From the NCBI RefSeq assembly GCF_001897285.1, contig NZ_MKSM01000138.1, positions 1 through 64,000 of the forward strand: a stretch of DNA of 64,000 nucleotides, in the 5' to 3' direction. Below are positions 1-6,813 of this stretch, one piece after another. The stretch's first letter is position 1, and each line of letters starts with the position of its first letter. Made by a program: the position numbers and the translations under genes. The notes beneath the pieces are model-generated. The model worked only from the letters and a program-made list of their open reading frames with translations, was not told the DNA's origin and made no database searches. This stretch comes from Nitrobacter sp. 62-23. GTDB taxonomy: Bacteria > Pseudomonadota > Alphaproteobacteria > Rhizobiales > Xanthobacteraceae.

Positions 1-88
1 TAAACCTGCTTCGCCATCCAAGCCCCCAGATCATGGAAAGCTTGAATCACATAGCCCCGCTCGTGGGAATCCTTATTGAGTACGGACC
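1..88 (-). other. Unidentified coding fragment at left edge
   Basis: Read leftward, these bases hold an uninterrupted frame that looks protein-like (it includes HERGYVIQAFHDLGAWM). The frame runs off the left edge, and upstream it continues into palindrome A1 as far as a TAG formed by the repeat end. No ATG is visible. I do not recognise the family. It may be the end of a gene truncated by the repeat, or chance. Confidence 0.2.
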
Positions 89-165
89 CTAGTGGTCCTT
101 TGATTCTAACATTTGCAGGAACTCCCTGCCGCAACGGGATGCAAATGTTAGAATCGGACCACTAG
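89..165. repeat. CTAG-bounded palindrome A1
   Basis: This 77-bp element starts and ends with CTAG and has outer arms TGGTCC/GGACCA. Its inner arms are ATTCTAACATTTGCA and TGCAAATGTTAGAAT, around a short GC-rich loop. It is the inverted copy of the element at 1160-1236, differing at one base. Its right CTAG supplies the TAG stop codon of the adjacent leftward phosphoesterase gene. Confidence 0.9.
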
Positions 166-1070
166 ATCAACCGTATCCGCTGCAATTCGGTGACCTCGGC
201 GCGCTCGGCCGCCGCGCCGTCGGCAAAACCGCGCACCCGCTGCTCGCAGCGCCAGGCGTCGTCTTCGCGGCAGATCGAAAACAGGTTGTAGGCGGCGGCC
301 GGATAGTGCCGGTATGCCGTTGCGGACGCCGACGGCACGCCGATAGCGGGCACGCGGCCGTGCGGTCCCTCGAACCACATGGTGGAATGAATATGATCGT
401 GTCCGTGCAGGACCAGATCGACGCGATGCCGCTTGATGAGCGCCAGCAGCGCGTCCGCATCGGTCAGCCGCTTGTACGAGGCTTTTGAAGACAGCGGATG
501 ATGGATCAGCAGCACGCGAAAGTTCGGATCATCCGCGATCTGTGAAAAACCCTGCTCCAGCATATCGAGCTGGCTCGGCCCCAGCCGGCCGGTGGCCATG
601 AACGGCCCTGTCGGCACCGCAGATGACACGCCGATCAGCGTTAGCGGCCCTCGGCGGCGCAGGAACGGAAACGAAAACGGCGCGCCTGCGCGGGCGCTGT
701 CGCCGTGCATATATTCGGCCCATTGGGCGGTCTGTTTTGTCGTCACGCGAACATAGGCGTCGTGGTTGCCGGGCACGAGGGTGACGTCGGCGGGAGCGCC
801 GACGCTCTCGAGCCATGCGCGCGCCTGGGTGAATTCGCCCGGCAGCGCGAGATTGACGAGGTCGCCGGTGATCGCGATATGGCCGGGCGATTGCGCCTTG
901 ATATCGGCGACCAGTGCGTCGGCAATGTCACGCCGATGAATCTTATGGCGGTAGCGTTTCCAGTTCACATAGCCGAGCACGCGCTTGCCCGCGAGTTCAT
1001 ATAGCCGCGGCTGAGGCAGCGGCGCCAGATGAGGGTCGGAGAGGTGTGCAAGCGTGAATGCGGTCATCAT
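162..1070 (-). CDS. Metallophosphoesterase (calcineurin-like)
   Basis: A 302-residue calcineurin-like phosphoesterase, probably cytoplasmic. The dinuclear-metal motifs appear in the usual order: LSDPHL near residue 10, GDLVN in the first third, GNHDA near residue 100, then HHPL and GHDHIHS in the C-terminal half. The family hydrolyses phosphomonoesters or diesters; the substrate here cannot be told. The start is one of two adjacent ATGs (1070 or 1067), with no strong ribosome binding site. The gene sits alone between inverted copies of a 77-bp palindrome, and its TAG stop lies in the repeat end. The C-terminus may therefore have been reset by the insertion. Confidence 0.85.
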   Translation of the reverse strand: MMTAFTLAHLSDPHLAPLPQPRLYELAGKRVLGYVNWKRYRHKIHRRDIADALVADIKAQSPGHIAITGDLVNLALPGEFTQARAWLESVGAPADVTLVPGNHDAYVRVTTKQTAQWAEYMHGDSARAGAPFSFPFLRRRGPLTLIGVSSAVPTGPFMATGRLGPSQLDMLEQGFSQIADDPNFRVLLIHHPLSSKASYKRLTDADALLALIKRHRVDLVLHGHDHIHSTMWFEGPHGRVPAIGVPSASATAYRHYPAAAYNLFSICREDDAWRCEQRVRGFADGAAAERAEVTELQRIRLI

Positions 1071-1112
1071 GACTACTGCTATCGAACCGACAAACGTCGT
1101 GGTTTTTCTTGT

Positions 1113-1159
1113 CGCATGATCTCTCCGGAAAACCGGTGCCCACTTTTCCGGATCATGCG
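1113..1159. repeat. GATCATGC palindrome (family B)
   Basis: Imperfect palindrome with ends GCATGATC/GATCATGC and a core containing TCCGGAAAA, CCGGTG and TTTTCCGGA. Related copies lie near 36807-36871, where the repeat is translated as the end of MutY, and 59620-59684. Confidence 0.75.
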
Positions 1160-1236
1160 CTAGTGGTCCAATTCTAACATTTGCATCCCGTTGCGGCAGG
1201 GAGTTCCTGCAAATGTTAGAATCAAAGGACCACTAG
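1160..1236. repeat. CTAG-bounded palindrome A2
   Basis: 77 bp with CTAG at both ends. Its reverse complement matches 89-165 at 76 of 77 positions by eye. Together the two copies bracket the phosphoesterase gene in opposite orientation. Confidence 0.9.
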
Positions 1237-1250
1237 CAACTATCAGGTTT

Positions 1251-1329
1251 CTAGTGGAGTTTTGAATTTGACATTCGCCTGACACGTTCGCTGCAAAGTG
1301 GGTAGCGAATGTCAAATTCATTCCACTAG
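1251..1329. repeat. CTAG-bounded palindrome A3
   Basis: 79 bp with CTAG at each end, outer arms TGGA/TCCA, and inner arms GAATTTGACATTCGC and GCGAATGTCAAATTC. It has the same architecture as A1/A2 but a diverged sequence. Its right CTAG is shared with the next element. Confidence 0.85.
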
Positions 1330-1403
1330 TGTGGTTTAGGTTCAGAAGTTCGCTTGACGGACTTGATTGAGCACTGAAGCGAACTTCTGAACCACCACAC
1401 TAT
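1326..1403. repeat. CTAG-bounded palindrome A4
   Basis: Palindrome with arms TAGTGTGGT/ACCACACTA and inner arms GGTTCAGAAGTTCGCTT and AAGCGAACTTCTGAACC. The right end (CTAT, 1400-1403) contains the TAG stop codon of the leftward mbfA-like gene. Decayed relatives occur at 13937-14006 and 39369-39433. Confidence 0.85.
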
Positions 1404-2356
1404 GCGCTGCCGATCAGGATGCCGGCGAGAAACACCAGCGCGCCGCCGACTGCGATCTGGAACGTCGCTTGCAACAATGGCGTATCCATGAAGCGGTGGC
1501 GTATCCAGGAGATGACGCCGAGTTCGACGATCACGACAGCGATCGCCAGCACTGTTGCCACGTAGAAATCCGGAATCAGATAGGGCAGGGTATGGCCGAG
1601 GCCACCGACCGCCGTCATCAACCCGCAGACGCCGCCGCGAATCCACGGCGAGCCGCGGCCGCTTAAGCTGCCGTCGTCCGACAGCGCTTCGGCGAATCCC
1701 ATGGAGATGCCGGCGCCGACGGAAGCCGCCAGACCCACCAGAAAGGTCTCGAATGGCTCGCGGGTGGCGAAGGCCGCCGCGAACAGCGGCGCCAGCGTCG
1801 AGACCGAGCCGTCCATGAGCCCGACGAGGCCTGGCTGCACATACTGCAAAATGAACGCTCGGCGCTCGCTATCGGATTCGCCGGCCTTGGTCTCCTCCGT
1901 CAGGTGTTTCGCGATGAGCTGCCCGGCCAGCGAATCGTGCCTGTCTTCCTCCTCGGCCAGCCCGATCAGCAACTCGCGGATCGATGCATCGCGCGTGGTT
2001 TCCGCAGCCTTGCGATAGAACCGCGCCGCCTCCTTCTCCATGCCGAGGACATACTTACGCACATCCTCCAGGTGCAGCGGCCGCGTCAGCCATAGCGGCT
2101 TTCGCTTGATGAAGCCCTTGACGTCATGGCGGCGGATCAACGGCAGGTAGTCGCCGAATTTTTCGCGGTAGAGATCGAACAGCCTGCCGCGATGGCGAAT
2201 CTCTTCCTCCGCCATGCCGGAGAGAACGGCGGCCGAGGCGGGAAACGGCTCGGCCAACCCTTCGGCGAATCCGTGGTAAATGCGGCTGTCCTCCTCCTCG
2301 TTGGAGATGGCGAGCGCCAGGATCTCGCGTTCTGTCAAATCCGCAAACTGCTTCAC
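1400..2356 (-). CDS. mbfA: Membrane-bound ferritin / VIT1-like iron transporter (MbfA)
   Basis: The N-terminal half is a ferritin-like/rubrerythrin domain with di-iron motifs (NEEEDSR, EEEIRH, EKEA and EEEDRH). The C-terminal half is a VIT1/CCC1 domain with about five membrane segments ending [12 protein letters not shown]. This fusion matches MbfA of Bradyrhizobium and Agrobacterium, an inner-membrane iron exporter used under iron excess and acid stress. The frame extends to a TTG at 2395, but I prefer the GTG at 2356: it has GAGG just upstream and gives the usual beginning ([13 protein letters not shown]). The TAG stop is formed by palindrome A4. I found no convincing Irr box upstream. Confidence 0.8.
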   Translation of the reverse strand: MKQFADLTEREILALAISNEEEDSRIYHGFAEGLAEPFPASAAVLSGMAEEEIRHRGRLFDLYREKFGDYLPLIRRHDVKGFIKRKPLWLTRPLHLEDVRKYVLGMEKEAARFYRKAAETTRDASIRELLIGLAEEEDRHDSLAGQLIAKHLTEETKAGESDSERRAFILQYVQPGLVGLMDGSVSTLAPLFAAAFATREPFETFLVGLAASVGAGISMGFAEALSDDGSLSGRGSPWIRGGVCGLMTAVGGLGHTLPYLIPDFYVATVLAIAVVIVELGVISWIRHRFMDTPLLQATFQIAVGGALVFLAGILIGSA

Positions 2357-2469
2357 TACTGCCTCGTGCCCCGGAATGTTCCAAGGTTTTGGCAAGAGGA
2401 CCGCTTTGATGCAAGGATCATGAGAATACGAATTGCCGCGAATCGCTGCGGCGGAGAGGCGCGCGGGTC

Positions 2470-2958
2470 ATGATTGTCGGGGGGGAGCGTCGCGGTTTGG
2501 AGCGCGCGCTGCGGCGAGTGTTTCACCTGTATTGGCGGTTTGCCCGCGGCATGACGCTGGGCGTGCGCGGCGTGGTGCTCGACGGCGAAAACCGGGTGTT
2601 TCTGGTCCGCCACAGCTATGTGTCCGGCTGGCATCTGCCGGGCGGCGGCGTCGAGGTCGGCGAGGTGTTTCGCACGGCGTTGCAACGCGAACTGATGGAG
2701 GAGGGTCGAATCGAGATATCGGGCGAGCCCGTGTTGCACGGCATTTTCCTCAATAGCCACGTCTCGCCGCGCGACCATGTCGCGGTCTACATCGTCAGGG
2801 ACTTTCGGCAGGATCGCAAACCGGAGCCAAACCGTGAGATCGTCGATTGCGGCTTTTTCGCCCCCGATTCCCTGCCGGCGGAGACCACGGTCGGTACGCG
2901 GCTGCGGATTGCTGAAGTCCTTGATCAGGCGCCGCCGACGCTGACCTGGCGTCGGTGA
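2470..2958 (+). CDS. Nudix hydrolase
   Basis: A 162-residue Nudix protein. The full Nudix box GX5EX7REUXEEXGU is present as GGVEVGEVFRTALQRELMEE. Members hydrolyse nucleoside diphosphates linked to another moiety; the substrate is not deducible, and the sequence resembles the generic ADP-ribose/8-oxo-dGTP type. It lies head to head with mbfA. The stop overlaps a possible GTG start of the next gene, so the two are probably cotranscribed. Confidence 0.85.
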   Translation: MIVGGERRGLERALRRVFHLYWRFARGMTLGVRGVVLDGENRVFLVRHSYVSGWHLPGGGVEVGEVFRTALQRELMEEGRIEISGEPVLHGIFLNSHVSPRDHVAVYIVRDFRQDRKPEPNREIVDCGFFAPDSLPAETTVGTRLRIAEVLDQAPPTLTWRR

Positions 2959-3026
2959 CCGGGTCAGTCACCATATCGGCGGCGGGCGATGGACCGCGCC
3001 CGTGGCAGGTGCTATCCGCCTCTCCC

Positions 3027-3557
3027 ATGTCCGATCTGTCCCTCACCATCCTGACCGAGACCGTCAACGACGCGCAGGCCATCGAGCGTCTGCACGAACG
3101 CACCTTTGGCCCCGGCCGTTTCGTGCTCAGCGCGTACCGGCTGCGCGAGCATGTCGATCACCTGCTTGAGTTGTCCTTGACCGCCCGCATCGGCACGCTG
3201 CTGGTCGGCTCGGTCCGGCTGTTGCCGGTCTGCATCGGCGACACGCCGGCGCTGCTGCTCGGCCCGTTGACGGTCGAGCCGCCGTTCCGCGGTCGCGGGA
3301 TCGGCCGCGCGCTGCTTGATCGCGCGCTGGGCGAGGCGAAAACAAAAGGACATCGTCTCGTGGTTCTGGTCGGCGACGAGCCCTATTACGGCCGCGTCGG
3401 CTTCAAGGTAATTCCGAAAGGGCAGGTCGATATGCCGGGCCCGGTCGATCGGGCGCGGCTGTTGGTGTGTGAACTCGTCCCCGGCGCGTTCGAGGGCGTG
3501 TCCGGCATGATCCGGCCGGACTGGACGTTCGCGCGGAAGACGCCGACGGCAAGTTGA
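3027..3557 (+). CDS. GNAT family N-acetyltransferase
   Basis: A GNAT acetyltransferase with an acetyl-CoA loop of the type GRGIGRALLDRAL and a following VLVGDEPYYGRVGF segment, typical of the YhbS-like subgroup. It transfers acetyl from acetyl-CoA to an unknown amine. The frame is open from a GTG at 2955 overlapping the Nudix stop. I chose the ATG at 3027 (MSDLSLTIL, 176 aa) because the fold begins right after it. It probably forms a two-gene unit with the Nudix gene. Confidence 0.8.
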   Translation: MSDLSLTILTETVNDAQAIERLHERTFGPGRFVLSAYRLREHVDHLLELSLTARIGTLLVGSVRLLPVCIGDTPALLLGPLTVEPPFRGRGIGRALLDRALGEAKTKGHRLVVLVGDEPYYGRVGFKVIPKGQVDMPGPVDRARLLVCELVPGAFEGVSGMIRPDWTFARKTPTAS

Positions 3558-3669
3558 GGTTGATACCCTTTGCCGCGTCTGCTGTTTGTTGCTGTCGTCA
3601 TGCCCGTGCGTGTCACTGGCATCCACGTCTTTAGCTAACTTCAGCAGAAACGAAAAAGACGGGCGCGCG

Positions 3670-3702
3670 CGCCTGGATGGCCGGAATAAATCCGGCCATG
3701 AC
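3670..3702. repeat. GGCCGGA inverted repeat (family D)
   Basis: Short palindrome GATGGCCGGA-ATAAA-TCCGGCCATGA between convergent genes. Related forms occur near 22611 and 35614-35705. It could act as a bidirectional stop signal, but there is no T-run. Confidence 0.6.
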
Positions 3703-3711
3703 AGGACGAAC

Positions 3712-6054
3712 TCAATACGTCACGTTCGCGAACAGCCGCACGTTCAGCCCGGGCAGTAATACCTCGTCCTTGTTGTAGGCGACGGCGTTGCGCATCTGCT
3801 CGTTCAGCAGATTGTCGCCGACGAGACCGACGGTCACCTTCTGCGCCCCCCACCAGTCGTTTTTGGCGAGAATGGTCGTATAGCTGACCTCGGCGCGGAG
3901 CCGATTGTAGCCGGGGGTCGGCGTCTCCACGCCGCTGACGTCATTCTGCGCGAAGGCGTGGAGCAGGTTGACGCGAGCCAGCCAGTTGGCGTCGTGATAG
4001 TAGACGCCTCCGCCGAGACGCTGCGGCGGAATTCGCGGCACGTTGGAGCCGTCCGTAAAGGTCGCGCGAACAATATCGTACTGCCCCTCGATGCCGAACA
4101 GGCCGGCCCACGCCGGCAGGACATCGTATTGAAACTGGAATTCGCCGCCGCGGAAAACGGCGTCGGTCTGGGAATAGACGGCCTGGTTCAGTTCCAGACC
4201 CGGCCCGGCTGCGCAAGTCGTCTCCTCGCAGGTGTTGCCGGTCAGGCGCCGGTAGATGAAGCCATTGAACCGTGTGTAGTAGCCGGTCAGTTCAAAGCGC
4301 AGCGGTCCGGCCGCACGGCGCAATCCTGCCTCGATCGACTTCGCGGTCTCGATGCCGAGGTTCGGATTGCCGATGTCGAAGGTTTCCGTCGCATCATGCG
4401 CGCCGCGCGAGAACAGTTCGGCCGGCTTTGGCGCGCGCTGGACGTATTGCCCGGTCAGGCTGGCCACGAGATTCCAGGGCAGATCATGGATCAGGCCGAT
4501 GCTGGCGCTTGCCGGCGTGAAGTTCAGCGCGCGCGGCATTGCGGCGCCGATCGCACCGGGGTCGGTGGTGAGATCGAACAGTTCGGGGATGACGCTGGGG
4601 GTCGAGCCGCTGAGGTTCACGTGTTCGATCCGGCCAGCGATCTGAGCCCTGGTTGTCTCGCTGAATTTGAACTCGTTGAAGATGTAGCCGGCAAGCTTTG
4701 CGTTGCTGTTTGGATCCCACAGGCCGTTGAGCGGGCTGCCCGGATCGTCAGGACTCGGCGCGGTCAGGTCCTGATGCGACGCCTGCACGCCGATCGCGGT
4801 TGTCAGGGCGGCGAAGCGCAGGTCGAACGGAGCGAGTTGCACTTCCATCCGGCCTTCCTGCTCCTTGTTGGTGAAGGTCTGGCGTACGCCGTCGCTGGAC
4901 GGATCGGCCGCATCGGCAAGCCCGAGTTCGTTGTGGCTGTAGTCGGTCGCGCCGATCCAGAAGCGGATGGCATCGACCGCCGCTGCGTCGGGGCGATATT
5001 CGCCTTTTGCGGTGAACTTGGTCTGGTGTGCGTCGATCCGGGTGCCGACCTCTTCGCCCTCGCGGCCCGGAATATGGTACAGGCTGTTGTTCTGGGTGAT
5101 CGCCGCGCCGACGAACCCGCCGTCGAACAGGTACGAGCCGCCGACCGAGCCTCCGTTCGAGGCGGTCGAGGAGTTCTTCTGCACGCCGCCGGGGATCGCA
5201 TAGTCATCGGTCCGCCGCGCGAAGGCATCGGCGTGAATCGCGACGTTGTTGCCGCCCGCATCGAGCAGCACCGCGCCTTCGCGACCCTGGTCCACGCTGG
5301 ACAACGCGCCCCGGGTCTCAAAGTTTGCGCAGCCGGAGGGCGTCGACAATTGCGGCGCCTTGACGTCGTAGCCATAGGTCTGCGTCGTCAGCGGCGGCGC
5401 GCACGGCGTGGTTTCGGGAATGCGGTTGTTGCTGGCGCTGACGACGCCGCCGATCGCTGTCGAGCCGTAGCGCAGCGTGGCGGGGCCGCGGATCACCTCG
5501 ACCTGATTGGTCGAAAGCGGATCGATCGGCACGAAATGGTCCTCGCCGAGATCGGATGCGCCGTTGCTTCCGACGCCGTTTTCCACGATTCCGACGCGAT
5601 TGACGTCGAGTCCGCGAATGATGGGCCGGCTCGATGCGCCAGGTGCGAAGGAGGAGCCGGTGATGCCCGGCTTGTTGTTGAGCAGGTCGCCGAGCGTGGC
5701 GGCTCCGTTGCGCCGGATCTCGTCATTGGGGACCACAGTCACGGTGGCGAACTGATCGGTCACGATAGGCAACGTGCCCGGCAGATCAGCGGGAGGCGAG
5801 GCCGGCGGCGCAGCGGCAGCTTCCTCGGTTTGTCGCGCGGTGGATGGAGGCGTTGTCCTGCCGCGGCGGACCGTGTGCGTGGGTTTGGTCCGTGAAGGCC
5901 GCGCGCGGTGCACGATGGGGCTGGGCGCGTTGACCACGATCCCGGGCAGGGCGGTTTGAGCCGAGGCTTGATCGGGGATCGCCATGGCAAGGGCTGGAAG
6001 CGACGCCGCGCCGAGGCGCGCGATCGCCAGAAAACGACCGGAAGAAAATGACAT
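3712..6054 (-). CDS. ZnuD-like TonB-dependent outer-membrane receptor
   Basis: A TonB-dependent receptor of 780 residues from the ATG at 6054, which has AGGA upstream and is followed by a signal peptide ending near ASAQT; the frame continues open to 6144. A proline-rich linker follows, then a plug domain (VIRGPATLRYGSTAIGGVV) and a barrel ending in an aromatic-rich strand (LNVRLFANVTY). The segments GEDHFVPIDPL, HADAFARRTDDYAIPGG and GGSYLFDGGFVGAA recall the zinc receptor ZnuD. It follows a small His/Cys-containing gene with a Zur-box-like palindrome upstream, so outer-membrane zinc uptake is the best reading. Copper or another metal chelate is the alternative. Confidence 0.82.
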   Translation of the reverse strand: MSFSSGRFLAIARLGAASLPALAMAIPDQASAQTALPGIVVNAPSPIVHRARPSRTKPTHTVRRGRTTPPSTARQTEEAAAAPPASPPADLPGTLPIVTDQFATVTVVPNDEIRRNGAATLGDLLNNKPGITGSSFAPGASSRPIIRGLDVNRVGIVENGVGSNGASDLGEDHFVPIDPLSTNQVEVIRGPATLRYGSTAIGGVVSASNNRIPETTPCAPPLTTQTYGYDVKAPQLSTPSGCANFETRGALSSVDQGREGAVLLDAGGNNVAIHADAFARRTDDYAIPGGVQKNSSTASNGGSVGGSYLFDGGFVGAAITQNNSLYHIPGREGEEVGTRIDAHQTKFTAKGEYRPDAAAVDAIRFWIGATDYSHNELGLADAADPSSDGVRQTFTNKEQEGRMEVQLAPFDLRFAALTTAIGVQASHQDLTAPSPDDPGSPLNGLWDPNSNAKLAGYIFNEFKFSETTRAQIAGRIEHVNLSGSTPSVIPELFDLTTDPGAIGAAMPRALNFTPASASIGLIHDLPWNLVASLTGQYVQRAPKPAELFSRGAHDATETFDIGNPNLGIETAKSIEAGLRRAAGPLRFELTGYYTRFNGFIYRRLTGNTCEETTCAAGPGLELNQAVYSQTDAVFRGGEFQFQYDVLPAWAGLFGIEGQYDIVRATFTDGSNVPRIPPQRLGGGVYYHDANWLARVNLLHAFAQNDVSGVETPTPGYNRLRAEVSYTTILAKNDWWGAQKVTVGLVGDNLLNEQMRNAVAYNKDEVLLPGLNVRLFANVTY

Positions 6055-6171
6055 CTGTTTGGTCCTGACGTGGCCGATTGACCCGTGGCGGGGCTGGCGG
6101 CCGTCGAAATCGATGGCGAAACTCCTCGGCAGCGGCCGCGCCAACGCGCGGGCGTCGCCGAGTGATCGATG

Positions 6172-6588
6172 TCAGGAGGCGGGAGGTGCGCGCGGCTGTG
6201 AAACGACGTGCCGCGGCTTGATGTGGTTGAACTCGGCGTCAGTGGTCAGATAGAGAAAATGATACGCCTCGGGCAGCAGCAAAACCGCAGGCTCGGTGAA
6301 CAGCACCGTGCTTGTGAGCGCCATGACGGCGCAAATGGCGCAGGTGTCGCTGTCCTGATGGTGGCCTGTCGCGGGCCCGGCCGGACTCTCGGCCGATGCC
6401 CCGGCGGGATTCGCGACGGCGGCTTTGGTCGTGAGAGGCGTGGATGCGCCGCTTGGCTGCATCGCGACCGCCGGTGACGCGAGCGCGGCAGTGCCGTGAT
6501 GATGTCCGAACGACAGCACCAACTGGATCGCAAGCGCGAGCAGCGCGAGCCGCGATCCATGTTTGATGTTCGACCGGAACCACTTCAT
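6172..6588 (-). CDS. Small exported His/Cys protein (DUF2946-like)
   Basis: A 138-residue protein from the ATG at 6588, which has a G-rich stretch upstream. The longer frame start at 6654 falls inside the operator and is unlikely. It has an N-terminal hydrophobic segment (LALLALAIQLVLSF), then GHHH, an Ala/Pro-rich stretch, a GHHQDSDTCAICAVMA motif and a second hydrophobic stretch. Such DUF2946-type proteins often sit beside metal TonB receptors. The histidines and the CxxC suggest metal handling at the envelope, but no function is established. It is probably cotranscribed with the receptor downstream. Confidence 0.6.
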   Translation of the reverse strand: MKWFRSNIKHGSRLALLALAIQLVLSFGHHHGTAALASPAVAMQPSGASTPLTTKAAVANPAGASAESPAGPATGHHQDSDTCAICAVMALTSTVLFTEPAVLLLPEAYHFLYLTTDAEFNHIKPRHVVSQPRAPPAS

Positions 6589-6637
6589 GCAGTGACAAGC
6601 CCCCCCGCCGCGGAGGTTCGTCCTCGGCGCGCCCAAG

Positions 6638-6654
6638 ATGTTATAATGTAACAT
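6638..6654 (-). promoter_or_regulatory. Candidate Zur box
   Basis: ATGTTATAATGTAACAT is a palindrome with perfect 6-bp arms (ATGTTA/TAACAT) around TAATG. It closely resembles the zinc-uptake regulator operator of proteobacteria (GTTATA...TATAAC core). It lies 50-66 bp upstream of the small His/Cys gene that leads into the ZnuD-like receptor. Confidence 0.65.
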
Positions 6655-6813
6655 CGCCTCATTGGACCGCGGATGTCAACCGGAGTTTGCCGCGCCGAGG
6701 CCGGGCGACATCATTGACCGGGAAGTGTGGGATCGCGGTCACGGTCGTCGGGGCCTTTCGGGCGAGCGGACCGGTTTCGCGGGTCGCGTCACATCAAGCC
6801 GGTTGCGCCGGGG

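Larger units (their letters stand above)
1071..1399. other. Gene-free repeat cluster
   Basis: The gap between the phosphoesterase start and the mbfA stop is almost wholly palindromic repeats: one GATCATGC-type element followed by three CTAG-bounded palindromes placed end to end. No gene is visible. The phosphoesterase promoter must lie in the first 40 bases or inside the repeats. Confidence 0.8.

Noticed and set aside
1160-1403. CRISPR array or integron-like array from the tandem palindromes
   Set aside because: The units are different palindromes that share ends, not a repeated unit with unique spacers; there are no cas or integrase genes.
2396-2469. Irr box in the mbfA-Nudix gap
   Set aside because: I looked for the ICE motif expected upstream of mbfA and saw only weak partial matches (such as GAATACGAATT), below what I would report.
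3958-5895. A 645-residue open frame antisense to the TonB receptor
   Set aside because: It is the mirror of a GC-rich gene with strong codon bias; the receptor strand has signal peptide, plug and barrel motifs, while the antisense frame has none.
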